From NCBI GenBank assembly GCA_021199795.1, contig JAJQHJ010000016.1, positions 53,335-117,334 of the forward strand: a DNA stretch of 64,000 bases. The letters run 5' to 3'. The notes beneath the pieces were generated by a model. That model saw nothing but the letters and a program-made list of their open reading frames with translations. It ran no database searches and was not told where the DNA came from. The position numbers and the translations under genes are program-made. Position 1 is the stretch's first letter; the number at the start of each line of letters is the position of its first letter. This document shows positions 17,293 to 28,946 of this stretch, piece by piece. This DNA is from Oscillospiraceae bacterium. Lineage in GTDB: Bacteria; Bacillota; Clostridia; Oscillospirales; Ruminococcaceae.

Positions 17293-19239
17293 TTAGTCCT
17301 TTCTTGCGAGTGCGAAATCATCGAAGTGAGCCCAGGTTGCCGCAGCACCGGTTGACTTGATTCCGACGGTTATGTCAGTGGTTTCGGTGACAGTGAATTC
17401 AACCGTTGTCTGAACCCAATCGCTCCATGTTGAGCCCCATGTTATCTCCGCTTCGTATGTCTCGTCGCCTACAGTCACATAAAGTGTGCACTCGGGATAG
17501 AGGTAGTTCTCCATCGCACTTCTCGCATAGACCGAGAAGACGTAGGTGCCGGCAGTGAGATTATAGATATCCTGGCTGAGAACGTTCTCGAATGCAGATG
17601 AACACCAGATATTGAGGTTATTGCTGCCGGTGCGGGCATTCTTCGATTCAACTCTATAGGAATTGTCAGTTCCGGTCATGCTCCAGGCAGTGATGTTATC
17701 GAAGTCCTTGACGTCGCCGGTGACGGTGTCGTCATCGAAGCTGCCGTTCTTCAGGTAGTCATAGTATGTCAGTACATCGGCTGTTATATCATAGTCAACT
17801 CCGCCGCAGGTTACTGTTCCGGTGGCGGTGTATTCGCCCTCGCCGGAGATTGCGGCTATCTCATCCTCGTTCCAGGTTATCTCAAGCTCAACCCAGCGGT
17901 CGAGATCCGTCAGAGCTGTTACAGTTTCAGGCAGAGCAATTTCCTCAGAGGAGGACAGGTCGACCATACAGCTTATCTCGGTGTTTATCTCAAGAATATT
18001 TTCCTCAGCTGTTCCCGAATCACGCATCAGCTTGAAAGCATTCAGGCTGGCAAGTGGGTTGCCGTCGAAATCAAAGAGTGCCTGGTTTGCCCAAGAAACG
18101 GTTCCCTCTCCTCCGCCGTCGCCTTGGGAGACGAGGTAGTCATGAGCATATTCCGATGCCCATGATGTTCCCGCAAGTGGAAGCCATGCCGGCTCCCAAT
18201 AGAATGAGCCGATGCCGGTATCGACGGAAGCGATAACTTCGTTGACGTCGTGGATATAGGAAGCCTGACCCTGGACGGTAGCCTTGTAGCCGCCGGCTTC
18301 TTCAAGGGCGGAGCTGAAAATGTTGCCGGTGTATTCGTTGGAGTCGTCTCCGTAGCCATAAGAGTACTCCATTACGCATATCTTCTGGTCATAATTCTCG
18401 GCGAGCTTCTCAACGCACTCCTGGAAATCAGCCATAGAGCCGTGCCAGTAGGAGTAGTACGAAAGACCGATAACGTCGAACTCAACGCCAGCTGTAATGA
18501 GCTCATCAAGCTTTCCGGAAATGGTCGAGTACGTAGCACCCTCGGCAAGGTGGACAACTGTGAGAATATCACTGTCAATCGCCTTTACAGCCGACATTGC
18601 GGCAGACATGTAGATAGCCTGATAGGTTGCATTCTTTCCGTTCGGATACATGATGCCGTTGTTGACCTCGTTGCCGGTCTGAACCATCGACGGCAGGCAG
18701 CCAGTCTCCTCGAAAGCCTCAAGGACGCTGTAGGTATAGTCGTATACTACCTGTCTTAATTCTTCACTTGTATAGCCCTCCCATTCACGCGGAAGAGTCT
18801 GTTTGGATGGGTCAGCCCAGAAGTCGCTGTAGTGGAAGTCGAGGCAGACTTTCATTCCTGCCGCAACTGCACGCTTGGCGATCTCGATGTCGGTTTCAAG
18901 GTCGTTTCCGCCGCCGCCAAAGCTGTTGCCATCCTCGTCATATGGGTCGTTCCAGAGACGGATTCTTATGTAGTTGACGTCATAGGAGGCAAGAAGCTCA
19001 AAGATGTCGGTCTCGTTGCCGTCTTCGTCATAGAACTTTCCGCCGGCGTTTTCAACTTCAATTATGGAAGAAAGGTCGACGCCGAAGATGAAGTCGTCCG
19101 AAAGTCCCTCAATCTCGCTGACCTGGATTCCATAGTCGGAATAGTCGAATTCTTTCCCGCTGTCCCCGCATGCACATAGAGCTGTAAGCCCAATTACGGC
19201 GCAGAGAACTATGGTTAATATAAGTTTAAAGTGTTTCAT
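17293..19239 (-). CDS. Secreted GH53 endo-beta-1,4-galactanase lipoprotein with binding modules
   Basis: The 648-residue protein would cut the beta-1,4-galactan side chains of pectin. A lipoprotein signal ends at LCAC (Cys24). The GH53 catalytic domain spans about residues 50-400 with acid/base Glu191 (TGNE) and nucleophile Glu291 (VMEYSY). Residues 415-500 look like a bacterial Ig-like domain. The last 145 residues (from NGSFDDD) resemble the galactan-binding module CBM61, ending in THFDDFAL-type sandwich sequence (WAHFDDFAL). Its own promoter lies at 19268-19296 and GAGGTGA precedes the ATG. It is cotranscribed with the cytosolic paralogue. Confidence 0.92.
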   Translation of the reverse strand: MKHFKLILTIVLCAVIGLTALCACGDSGKEFDYSDYGIQVSEIEGLSDDFIFGVDLSSIIEVENAGGKFYDEDGNETDIFELLASYDVNYIRIRLWNDPYDEDGNSFGGGGNDLETDIEIAKRAVAAGMKVCLDFHYSDFWADPSKQTLPREWEGYTSEELRQVVYDYTYSVLEAFEETGCLPSMVQTGNEVNNGIMYPNGKNATYQAIYMSAAMSAVKAIDSDILTVVHLAEGATYSTISGKLDELITAGVEFDVIGLSYYSYWHGSMADFQECVEKLAENYDQKICVMEYSYGYGDDSNEYTGNIFSSALEEAGGYKATVQGQASYIHDVNEVIASVDTGIGSFYWEPAWLPLAGTSWASEYAHDYLVSQGDGGGEGTVSWANQALFDFDGNPLASLNAFKLMRDSGTAEENILEINTEISCMVDLSSSEEIALPETVTALTDLDRWVELEITWNEDEIAAISGEGEYTATGTVTCGGVDYDITADVLTYYDYLKNGSFDDDTVTGDVKDFDNITAWSMTGTDNSYRVESKNARTGSNNLNIWCSSAFENVLSQDIYNLTAGTYVFSVYARSAMENYLYPECTLYVTVGDETYEAEITWGSTWSDWVQTTVEFTVTETTDITVGIKSTGAAATWAHFDDFALARKD

Positions 19240-19267
19240 ATTATCACCTCAAGATGTGGTATATCTA

Positions 19268-19296
19268 ATGATATTGCAAAATTTCCAAAATGTCAA
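19268..19296 (-). promoter_or_regulatory. Promoter of the GH53 pair
   Basis: TTGACA (19291-19296) and TATCAT (19268-19273) are 17 bases apart on the minus strand. The -35 and first spacer bases (TTGACATTTT) are the same as in the maltodextrin operon promoter at 16074. Confidence 0.7.
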
Positions 19297-19338
19297 GTCT
19301 GAATCAAAAAGAATTTATGCAAACTGTCGCCATTTGTG

Positions 19339-19371
19339 TATAAAAAATCCGCAAGGCTTCTCACCTTGCGG
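19339..19371 (-). terminator. Terminator at the end of the ilv-leu transcription unit
   Basis: CCGCAAGG and CCTTGCGG form an 8-bp stem, followed on the minus strand by ATTTTTTATA. The TGA stop codon of the acyltransferase lies inside the loop. Confidence 0.9.
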
Positions 19372-20545
19372 TTAAGTAATAGTCATATGTCCATTTATAC
19401 CGGACTGCGTGGAAGTTCTCGCCTGTAAGTCCGAAATGCCGCCCCTGCCAGGTGAACATGAGGGTCTTGCCGTAGTAGAGCATGTCCATGCCAGTGATTT
19501 CTGAGAGCTTGAACTCGCTGTCGCCGATCTCTATTCTGTCAAGGTAGCCCCTGATTTCTGTTTCCTGTAGCGTTATCCTCTCGTGGTTCGGGGCGATTTC
19601 GTAGAATCTAAGGTCGGAATCTGTAAACAATAGCTCATCCGGCTGTTTTCCGGACAGGTCCTCCCGGAACTTATTCTCAACCCACTTGCCCCAGTCGTAG
19701 ACATTATCATATGGGAGATTTTCGCCCTCAAGGAAGCCATATTCGTTATACTTTCCACTCATACCGCAGTGCTGGCAGGTGAAAGTGTCGCCGGAGGTCT
19801 CGAGGGTGTTATACTCCCCGCAATTCGGGCAGATTACGAGGTAGTTTTCAAGCCCCTCCGCGAGGCGTTCGCCTTTGTAGCGGTTCATTTCAACACGCTG
19901 GGGTTCATAGGCGTTGTCGTGGATGTCACGGTTGATGAGCTCGGTTATCTCATGGGGAGACATCTTTGCGACCTCACCGGCTGTGAGATACGACTTTATC
20001 TCGCCCCACATCTTGCCCTTTCTCACGGTATATGCCCACCTGGGTGCTGTGAAATAGCCGCCACCCAGGTGATATGTAACAAGACCGCATTTTCCGGATT
20101 TGCAGAGCTTACCGATGCTGTCCGTGAGGGTTTCAGTCTCGCCATTGAATGAACGGCTGCCCTCCGGAAAGAGCATGATGCTGTGCCCTGCCCTGAGCCT
20201 GCGGATTATCTCCTTGACTGCCGCTGTGTCGGAGTCAGCTTTATACATGGTTATCGGGTGGAAGAAGAAATCGAGCACTGGGAATATGCTCTTTGAAGCT
20301 ATATGCTCGCCGCCGACGATATACATCTGCCTTGGAAATGCGCAGCCGACCATTATCATGTCTATCTCAGTAAGGTGGTTTGAGACTACAAGACAGGGCT
20401 CCTTAAGTTTAAGATGCTTCGTCTTGAAGCCATATCTTATAGCCATATAGGGCTGAGCAATTATCCAAAGGAAAGTCCAGACGAATCTGTGCAGGAGGTT
20501 TCTTTTGATTTTGCTTTTTGGTGTCTTTTTCTTATCGTCCGGCAC
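19361..20545 (-). CDS. PlsC-type acyltransferase with zinc ribbon extension
   Basis: The 394-residue protein has the acyltransferase motifs of lysophosphatidate acyltransferases: NHLTEID (His57 to Asp62) and FPEGSRS (126-132). An N-terminal hydrophobic segment (residues 21-38) tethers it to the membrane. Beyond the usual 230-residue enzyme there is a zinc ribbon (CPNC near 240 and CQHC near 256) and about 130 further residues of unknown role. Likely reaction: acylation of a glycerophospholipid or related lipid. It starts with GTG at 20545, seven bases after the TauE-like gene. Last gene of the transcript. Confidence 0.85.
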   Translation of the reverse strand: MPDDKKKTPKSKIKRNLLHRFVWTFLWIIAQPYMAIRYGFKTKHLKLKEPCLVVSNHLTEIDMIMVGCAFPRQMYIVGGEHIASKSIFPVLDFFFHPITMYKADSDTAAVKEIIRRLRAGHSIMLFPEGSRSFNGETETLTDSIGKLCKSGKCGLVTYHLGGGYFTAPRWAYTVRKGKMWGEIKSYLTAGEVAKMSPHEITELINRDIHDNAYEPQRVEMNRYKGERLAEGLENYLVICPNCGEYNTLETSGDTFTCQHCGMSGKYNEYGFLEGENLPYDNVYDWGKWVENKFREDLSGKQPDELLFTDSDLRFYEIAPNHERITLQETEIRGYLDRIEIGDSEFKLSEITGMDMLYYGKTLMFTWQGRHFGLTGENFHAVRYKWTYDYYLTAR

Positions 20546-20551
20546 GACTGC

Positions 20552-21448
20552 TCACTCTTTTCCGTCTGTTTTCTTAAGCCGTCTTATTTCATAGCAAAGT
20601 ATCAGAACAATCACCGCAACTGCTCCCAAGCCGATTCCAATCAGCATCGGAGTGTCGATTCCGACAAAGCCAGTGTCCCTTAAGTTTATAAGCAACATTA
20701 TTACTCCCGAAACAGCCAGGAGAACTCCTATTATCAGATTACAGCTCGAAACCCTTATCTTATTTGCCAGGCTTGCAGAAATCTGGGCTGCAATAAGCGT
20801 GAATACAACGCAGGTTACAAGGCGACTGAGGTCAGGCATACCGTTTATGGCGAAGTGAGATACGGCACCAATCAAGGCTGTAAAGGTCATGATGAATACG
20901 CTTGTCCCGACAGCAGTTTTCAGGGCATAGCCCATAACAACTGTCAGTATGAAAAGCATCATCATTCCTCCGCCTGTGCCCTGAAATCCGCATAGGAAGC
21001 CGGTGTACATTCCGAATAGAACCGACATTACCGTCCTCGCCTTTTCCGTGGCTCCTATTTCCCTGCCGTTGTCGTTCGGCATGAGGAGAAATTTGAGCCC
21101 TAGTCCCAAAGAGATAAGCACCGTCCAGTAGGTCATGGCGGTGTCGCCTATCGCAGTTGATGAGACGAAATAGCCGACTATGCTTCCGATTATCGTACAG
21201 CTTATTATCGAGACGAGAAGCGGGATGCACTTTCTGATGTTTATGTTGCCGTGGCGATAATACGTCAAAGAGCTTGCCCCCGATGCCAACACATCAGAAG
21301 CAAGTGCTATTCCTATTGCCTCATACGAGGGTATTCCCAGGAATGTTACAAGTATCGGCGAGATATAAACAGCCGCCGAAAGACCGGCAAATCCGGTTGC
21401 CACGCCTGCCCCTATCCCTGCAAGCGCGCATACTATAAATTCAAACAT
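20552..21448 (-). CDS. TauE/SafE-family membrane permease
   Basis: The 298-residue protein has eight or so predicted transmembrane segments and the opening pattern of sulfite exporter/TauE-SafE proteins (AGIGAGVATGFAGLSAAVYISP). Such proteins are thought to export organic or sulfur-containing anions; the substrate here is unknown. I start at the ATG at 21448 because GGAGG is 3-5 bases upstream. It lies between a DUF815 ATPase gene and the acyltransferase gene. Confidence 0.85.
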   Translation of the reverse strand: MFEFIVCALAGIGAGVATGFAGLSAAVYISPILVTFLGIPSYEAIGIALASDVLASGASSLTYYRHGNINIRKCIPLLVSIISCTIIGSIVGYFVSSTAIGDTAMTYWTVLISLGLGLKFLLMPNDNGREIGATEKARTVMSVLFGMYTGFLCGFQGTGGGMMMLFILTVVMGYALKTAVGTSVFIMTFTALIGAVSHFAINGMPDLSRLVTCVVFTLIAAQISASLANKIRVSSCNLIIGVLLAVSGVIMLLINLRDTGFVGIDTPMLIGIGLGAVAVIVLILCYEIRRLKKTDGKE

Positions 21449-21529
21449 GTTCCTCCGCATCGCTCCAAAAAGATCTGTCTTTCAGTATAACAAATCCAAG
21501 TACCCTTTTCAATCTTTGACGCAGAATTT

Positions 21530-22729
21530 TCACTTTTCTTCTGCAATTTTCATCTGCTCGGCGGCGCATTGATCGACAAACTGCTCTGCAGCTCTCGGAG
21601 TGAAGCCACCTTTCCGGAGAGCAAATGCACAAGCCTTGACTTCGACTTCGTCAGTCCATTCGAGTTTCATTTCATCGAACAGTCCCTTGACTATTTCAAG
21701 ATAGCCCTGTTTTGATGGCTTTGTGAAGAGGATGACAAGCCCGAAACGCTCGGACATGGAAATCTGTTCCTGCATGGTGTCACCGCGGTGAATATCGTCG
21801 CCATCGCGGTCGGAGAAGCTCTCTTTTACGAGGTGCCTACGGTTGCTCGTGACGTAAATAACCGTATTCGGCGACTGAACGGAAGCCGAACCCTCAAGGA
21901 TCGCTTTGAGTGCACTGAAATTGTCGTCGTCAGCACTGAACGACAGGTCGTCGATGAAGATTATGAATTTAAGAGGATTGTCCCGTACCGATTCCATGAT
22001 GTGCGGAATGTCACGAAGCTGTTCCTTGCGGACTTCTATAAGCCTTAGCCCCTTAGGAGCAAAGTAGTTTGCAACTGCCTTGACGCTTGAGGACTTGCCG
22101 GTTCCGGCATCGCCATAGAGAAGAGTGTTTGCGCAGGGACGGTTTTCAAGGAACGCAAGAGTATTCCCAATGAGCTGTTCGCGCTGGCTCTCGTAGCCGA
22201 TGAGGTGACTTAGTTTTGTCTTATCAGGTGAGCGAAGAGGAGTGATTTCCCCGTCGACAACACGGAACATGACGTTTTTAGCGTAGATTCCATAGCCGGT
22301 TGATCCGACATTAAGAGCTCTTCTTTCGTATTCAGACACAAAGTCGTAGCTGGTGGTCTCAAATTCAGGAAGATAGCCTTGGTATCCAGTGAATTCCCTG
22401 AGGTCTTTTGAAGTGATTTCGGACAGCTCGCTGAAAATCTTCAGCTCTTCCCTGGCGCAATTCTCCAAGACTGCGGGTATTTCAAGCTTTTCAGAACGGA
22501 GCTTGATATAGTCGTTCTCGTCCTCCGAGACGGCATCCATGAGGTATGAGCCGAAGTCATAGCCATGCCTGAACAATTCAGAGACAAAGTCGGCATAGAG
22601 CCTGATTCTGTCGTGGTTTTCGGAGCTTTCCAGGAGGCGACGAAGCGAGGATAAAACCTCGCCGTTCGTAACGCCTCTGAAAAGGACTATTGAATCGAGT
22701 TTATTCAAAAGCTCGCTTGAATCGAACAT
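21530..22729 (-). CDS. DUF815-family AAA ATPase
   Basis: The 399-residue cytoplasmic ATPase has Walker A YGDAGTGKSSS near residue 210, Walker B FIIFIDDLSF near 258 and a sensor region YVTSNRRHL. This combination is typical of DUF815 proteins, which are widespread in bacteria but have no firm function. The first 180 residues are helical and probably a specificity domain. It begins 19 bases after leuB and is probably read through from the leucine operon. Confidence 0.87.
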   Translation of the reverse strand: MFDSSELLNKLDSIVLFRGVTNGEVLSSLRRLLESSENHDRIRLYADFVSELFRHGYDFGSYLMDAVSEDENDYIKLRSEKLEIPAVLENCAREELKIFSELSEITSKDLREFTGYQGYLPEFETTSYDFVSEYERRALNVGSTGYGIYAKNVMFRVVDGEITPLRSPDKTKLSHLIGYESQREQLIGNTLAFLENRPCANTLLYGDAGTGKSSSVKAVANYFAPKGLRLIEVRKEQLRDIPHIMESVRDNPLKFIIFIDDLSFSADDDNFSALKAILEGSASVQSPNTVIYVTSNRRHLVKESFSDRDGDDIHRGDTMQEQISMSERFGLVILFTKPSKQGYLEIVKGLFDEMKLEWTDEVEVKACAFALRKGGFTPRAAEQFVDQCAAEQMKIAEEK

Positions 22730-22748
22730 TTTCAGTCACTTCCTATAG

Positions 22749-23822
22749 TCATAGCCTTGCGACAATCGCGTCGGTCATTTCGGTGGTGGAAAGAGGTATC
22801 ACGCCACTTTCGCCAGCGATGTCAGCTGTTCTCAAGCCGTCGTTGAGAACCTTGTCAACTGCTGCCTCGATGCAGTCTGCCTCAGCTGCCAATGAGAATG
22901 AATATCTCAGCATCATTGCAGCGGAAAGAATTGTTGCAATCGGGTTGGCAATTCCCTTGCCTGCGATGTCGGGGGCTGAACCGTGAATCGGCTCATACAT
23001 GCCTCTTGTGTTGTCGCCTAAAGACGCAGACGGGAGCATTCCTATTGAGCCTGTAAGCTGCGAAGCCTCATCGGAAAGGATGTCGCCGAACATGTTAGAT
23101 GTAACGATAACGTCGAACTGAGACGGATTTCTCACAAGCTGCATAGCCGCATTGTCGACAAGCATGTCGGTGCATGTGACTCCCTCATATTCTTTCTCTA
23201 TCTCGTGAATTGTCTTCCTCCAGAGCCTTGAAGTTTCAAGGACGTTTGCCTTGTCGATGCTGGTGACTTTGCCCTTTCTCTTCTGTGCCGTCTCGAATGC
23301 GACACGGGAGATTCTCTCTATCTCAAAGCGGGAGTAACACTCGGTGTCATAGGCTTCCTCGCCGTATTTGCCGGTGCGGTAGCCTCTGTCGCCAAAGTAG
23401 ATTCCGCCGGTCAATTCTCTTACAATCATGATGTCGAATCCGCCGGAAGCGATGTCTTCTCTAAGAGGGCAGTCGCCCTTGAGTGCAGGATAGAGCTTTG
23501 CAGGACGCAGGTTTGTGAAAAGTCCCAACGCTGCTCTGATTCCCAAAAGTGCCTTTTCAGGACGCTTTTCACCCGAGAGATTGTCCCACTTTGGTCCGCC
23601 TACTGCTCCTAAGAGCACACTGTCGGAAGCGAGGCAGCCGTCAACGGTTTCCTTTGGCAAAGGCTCGCCGCACTCGTCGATAGCCGCGCCGCCTATAAGA
23701 TAAGGCGTAAATTTGAATTCATGCCCGAACTTTTCGCCGACAGCTTCCAAAACTCTTACTGCACTGTCGACAATCTCAGGACCGATTCCGTCTCCACGGA
23801 GAAGTGCTATATTATATGTCAT
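22749..23822 (-). CDS. leuB: 3-isopropylmalate dehydrogenase
   Basis: This cytoplasmic enzyme oxidises and decarboxylates 3-isopropylmalate with NAD+, the third step of leucine synthesis. The protein shows [12 protein letters not shown] at the N-terminus, [16 protein letters not shown] and [18 protein letters not shown] near the C-terminus. I place the start at the ATG at 23822 (MTYNIALL) with AGGG about 9 bases upstream; a GTG at 23831 overlapping the leuD stop is also possible. It closes the leuC-leuD-leuB block. Confidence 0.96.
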   Translation of the reverse strand: MTYNIALLRGDGIGPEIVDSAVRVLEAVGEKFGHEFKFTPYLIGGAAIDECGEPLPKETVDGCLASDSVLLGAVGGPKWDNLSGEKRPEKALLGIRAALGLFTNLRPAKLYPALKGDCPLREDIASGGFDIMIVRELTGGIYFGDRGYRTGKYGEEAYDTECYSRFEIERISRVAFETAQKRKGKVTSIDKANVLETSRLWRKTIHEIEKEYEGVTCTDMLVDNAAMQLVRNPSQFDVIVTSNMFGDILSDEASQLTGSIGMLPSASLGDNTRGMYEPIHGSAPDIAGKGIANPIATILSAAMMLRYSFSLAAEADCIEAAVDKVLNDGLRTADIAGESGVIPLSTTEMTDAIVARL

Positions 23823-23827
23823 AGAAA

Positions 23828-24322
23828 TCACCCTACTACGCCTTTCTTTACTGCCTCAACCAAGCCTCCGGCAGAGATTATATTCTGAATGAACTCCGGG
23901 AATGGCTCCGACTGATATTCTTTTCCAGTGGTCTTATCTGTGATAACACCGGTCGAAAGGTTTACTGAGACCTCGTCGCCGTCAGAAATCTCTTCTGCTG
24001 CCGCCGGGCACTCGACTATCGCAAGACCAATGTTGATGGAGTTGCGATAGAATATTCTTGCGAAGCTCTTGGCGATTACAACCGAAATGCCGCTTGCCTT
24101 GATTGCAGCAGGGGCATGTTCGCGGGAGGAGCCGCAGCCGAAGTTTTCGCCGGCAACGATGATGTCACCAGGCTTTACTCTCGAACGGAAAGTGCTGTCG
24201 AGGTCTTCCATGCAGTGAGCCGCCAGGAATTCGGGCTCACTTGAATTAAGGTATCTTGCAGGGATGATAACGTCGGTGTCGACGTTGTTTCCGTACTTGA
24301 TGACTTTTCCTGAACTTATCAT
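23828..24322 (-). CDS. leuD: 3-isopropylmalate dehydratase small subunit
   Basis: The 164-residue swivel subunit works with LeuC to isomerise 2- to 3-isopropylmalate. It has [16 protein letters not shown] and [14 protein letters not shown], the signatures of the short bacterial/archaeal LeuD type. Its ATG overlaps the leuC stop by 4 bases (ATGA), implying coupled translation of the two subunits. Confidence 0.96.
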   Translation of the reverse strand: MISSGKVIKYGNNVDTDVIIPARYLNSSEPEFLAAHCMEDLDSTFRSRVKPGDIIVAGENFGCGSSREHAPAAIKASGISVVIAKSFARIFYRNSINIGLAIVECPAAAEEISDGDEVSVNLSTGVITDKTTGKEYQSEPFPEFIQNIISAGGLVEAVKKGVVG

Positions 24323-25584
24323 ATTGTCGCCTCCCTCGGGTCGGTGATTTTGCCAGTCAATGCGCTTGCCGCCGCAGTTGCGGGGCTGGCAAGGTATACT
24401 TCGGAAGTGGGGTCGCCCATTCTTCCGACGAAATTACGGTTGGTGGTTGAGACGCATCTTTCGCCGTGCGCGAGAACTCCCATATAGCCGCCCAAGCAAG
24501 GTCCGCAGGTAGGAGTTGAGACTATACATCCGGCTTCGATGAAGTCCTTGATGAAGCCCTCTTCAAGGTATCTTAGATATACTTTCTGGGTTGCCGGGAT
24601 GATGATAACTCTTAAACCATCAGCGACTTTGTGTCCCTTGATGATTTCCCAGGCGGTCTTGATATCGTCATAAAGACCGTTGGTGCAGGAACCGATAACT
24701 ACTTGGTCGATCTTCACTTCGCCTATCTCGTCAACGGTGTGGGTGTTCTCAGGAAGATGCGGGAATGCAACTGTCGGCTTGATTTCCGAAAGGTCTATTT
24801 TGATCACTTCATCATACTCAGCATCCGGGTCGGCATGGAAGATTTTCGGCTCACGCTGGGCATGCTCTTTTTCATATTCGAGGGTCTTGTCGTCGACCTC
24901 GAAAACGCCGTTCTTGGCACCGGCTTCAATTGCCATGTTGCAGATGGTGAAGCGGTCGCTCATCGAAAGATTGTGTGCTCCCTCGCCAGTGAATTCCATC
25001 GAGCGGTAGAGTGCGCCGTCAACGCCAATCATGCCGATTATATGAAGAATTACATCCTTGCCGCTGACATGAGGAGCGAGTTTCCCCGAAAGTTCAAACT
25101 TTATAGCAGACGGAACCTTGAACCACGCCTTGCCGGTTGCCATTCCGAAAGCCATGTCGGTCGAGCCGACACCGGTTGAGAATGCTCCAAGTGCACCATA
25201 GGTGCAGGTGTGGGAGTCGGCGCCAATGGTGACGTCTCCGCTCACTACCAAGCCACTTTCCGGAAGAAGTGCGTGCTCGATTCCCATCTTTCCGACATCG
25301 TAGAAGCCGTCCATAGTGTGCTCACGGCAGAAATCACGGCAAATCTTGCACTGCTCAGCCGCCTTGATGTCCTTGTTCGGGACGAAGTGATCCATGACCA
25401 TGGTGACCTTGTCCTTGTCGAAGACGTTCTCGAGCCCCATTTTGTTAAATTCTCTTATAGCAGGAGGGCATGTAACGTCGTTGCCGTGAACCCGGTCGAG
25501 ATTGCACAGGACGAGCTGACCCGCTTCGAGGTGATCTATACCGCAGTGAGCAGCTAATATCTTTTGTGAGAGTGTCATTCCCAT
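24319..25584 (-). CDS. leuC: 3-isopropylmalate dehydratase large subunit
   Basis: The 421-residue aconitase-type subunit binds a 4Fe-4S cluster. The cluster cysteines are visible in IGSCTNG and in [34 protein letters not shown] is also typical. AGGAGG lies 10 bases before the first ATG (25584). It follows ilvD by 17 bases in the branched-chain operon. Confidence 0.96.
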   Translation of the reverse strand: MGMTLSQKILAAHCGIDHLEAGQLVLCNLDRVHGNDVTCPPAIREFNKMGLENVFDKDKVTMVMDHFVPNKDIKAAEQCKICRDFCREHTMDGFYDVGKMGIEHALLPESGLVVSGDVTIGADSHTCTYGALGAFSTGVGSTDMAFGMATGKAWFKVPSAIKFELSGKLAPHVSGKDVILHIIGMIGVDGALYRSMEFTGEGAHNLSMSDRFTICNMAIEAGAKNGVFEVDDKTLEYEKEHAQREPKIFHADPDAEYDEVIKIDLSEIKPTVAFPHLPENTHTVDEIGEVKIDQVVIGSCTNGLYDDIKTAWEIIKGHKVADGLRVIIIPATQKVYLRYLEEGFIKDFIEAGCIVSTPTCGPCLGGYMGVLAHGERCVSTTNRNFVGRMGDPTSEVYLASPATAAASALTGKITDPREATI

Positions 25585-25601
25585 GTAGTCTTAGCCTCCT
25601 G

Positions 25602-27266
25602 TTATTTTATGTTTATAATCGCGCCCTTGTCGGCGGATGAAACCATCCTGGCGTATCTCTTGAGGTAGCCACTTAAGTTGTCGTTGGTCTTCAAGACATC
25701 GTTCTTGCGACGCTCTTCAAGCTCTTCGTCACTGACTTCAAGATGGATAGTGTGCTCAGGGATGTTGATTGAAATCATGTCGCCCTCGTGGATATAGGCG
25801 ATGGTGCCGCCGTTTGCCGCCTCGGGTGAAACGTGACCAATTGCAGCTCCACGAGTAGCTCCTGAGAAGCGTCCGTCTGTGATGAGGGCGACTTCCTTGT
25901 CAAGACCTGCTCCTGCGATTGCAGAGGTCGGAGAAAGCATTTCTCTCATACCGGGTCCGCCAGCAGGTCCCTCATAGCGGATAACTACGACGTCGCCAGG
26001 CTTGATTCCGCCTGCATAGATAACCTTGATGCACTCTTCCTCACTGTTGAAGACTCTTGCGGGTCCGCGATGGACGAGCATTTCAGAGGCAACTGCACTT
26101 CTCTTGACAACACAGCCGTTTTCGGCAACATTTCCAAAGAGAACTGCGATTCCACCGGTCTGGGAATAAGGATTATCTATGTCACGGATGACTGTATTGT
26201 CGAGGTTCTCGACATCTGCTATATTCTCGCCCAGAGTCTTGCCTGTGCAGGTCATTACGTCGGTGGTGATTAAATTCTTCTTTGCAAGCTCTTTAAGAAC
26301 TGCATAGACGCCTCCTGCCTCGTTCAGGTCTTCCATATAGGTAGGTCCTGCGGGTGCTAAGTGGCAGATGTTCGGGGTCCTTTCGCTGATTTCATTTACG
26401 AGAGGCAGGCTGAATTCGACGTCGCACTCGTTTGCGATTGCCGGGAGGTGGAGCATCGAGTTAGTGGAACAGCCAAGAGCCATATCTGCGGTGAGAGCAT
26501 TATAAATAGCTTCCTTGGTCATGATGTCACGGGCTCTTATATTCTTTCTTACAAGTTCCATGACCTGCATTCCAGCACGCTTCGCAAGGTCTATTCTTGC
26601 TGAATATGCAGCAGGAATTGTGCCGTTGCCTCTGAGTCCCATGCCCATGACCTCGGTCAGGCAGTTCATCGAGTTAGCTGTATACATTCCTGAGCAGGAG
26701 CCGCAGGACGGGCAGGCTTTCATTTCGTATTCACGGAGCTTTTCAGCGGTCATTTTGCCTGCTGAATATGCTCCTACCGCTTCAAACATGCTGGACAAAC
26801 TGGTCTTGTGACCATCTACGTGACCGGCGAGCATAGGTCCGCCGGAGACAAATATTGTAGGCAGGTTAAGTCTTGCAGCTGCCATGAGAAGTCCGGGGAC
26901 GTTCTTGTCGCAGTTAGGAATCATAACGAGTCCGTCAAAGCCGTGAGCCTTGACCATTGCTTCTGTAGAATCTGCGATGAGGTCTCTTGTAACTAACGAG
27001 TACTTCATGCCCTCATGACCCATCGCTATGCCGTCGCAGACTGCGATTGCGGGAAATACTATTGGGGTTCCTCCCGTCATTGCAACGCCTATCTTGACGG
27101 CTTCTGTAATCTTATCCAAATTCATATGCCCCGGGACAATTTCATTATAGGAGCTTACTATACCGATAAGAGGGCGATTTAATTCCTCCTCGGTGAGTCC
27201 CAGAGCGTTATAAAGGGAACGGTGAGGTGCATTCTCAAACCCGTCCACAATTCTATCCTTAACCAT
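25602..27266 (-). CDS. ilvD: Dihydroxy-acid dehydratase
   Basis: The enzyme dehydrates dihydroxy-acids to the 2-keto acids of valine and isoleucine, using an iron-sulfur cluster. Cysteines in NCDKNVPG and [16 protein letters not shown] are the cluster ligands; [19 protein letters not shown] is the C-terminal signature. I start at the ATG at 27266, 7 bases after AAGGAG, giving 554 residues; an upstream in-frame start at 27305 has no ribosome-binding site. Confidence 0.97.
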   Translation of the reverse strand: MVKDRIVDGFENAPHRSLYNALGLTEEELNRPLIGIVSSYNEIVPGHMNLDKITEAVKIGVAMTGGTPIVFPAIAVCDGIAMGHEGMKYSLVTRDLIADSTEAMVKAHGFDGLVMIPNCDKNVPGLLMAAARLNLPTIFVSGGPMLAGHVDGHKTSLSSMFEAVGAYSAGKMTAEKLREYEMKACPSCGSCSGMYTANSMNCLTEVMGMGLRGNGTIPAAYSARIDLAKRAGMQVMELVRKNIRARDIMTKEAIYNALTADMALGCSTNSMLHLPAIANECDVEFSLPLVNEISERTPNICHLAPAGPTYMEDLNEAGGVYAVLKELAKKNLITTDVMTCTGKTLGENIADVENLDNTVIRDIDNPYSQTGGIAVLFGNVAENGCVVKRSAVASEMLVHRGPARVFNSEEECIKVIYAGGIKPGDVVVIRYEGPAGGPGMREMLSPTSAIAGAGLDKEVALITDGRFSGATRGAAIGHVSPEAANGGTIAYIHEGDMISINIPEHTIHLEVSDEELEERRKNDVLKTNDNLSGYLKRYARMVSSADKGAIINIK

Positions 27267-27350
27267 CGTTAATCTCCTTACATCATGATATAGAGGCGAC
27301 TCCACTGCTCCCTTGAGAGCAATGGAGCCGTCAGAAATTCTAACTGAAAA

Positions 27351-28944
<1,594 letters not shown>

Positions 28945-28946
28945 GA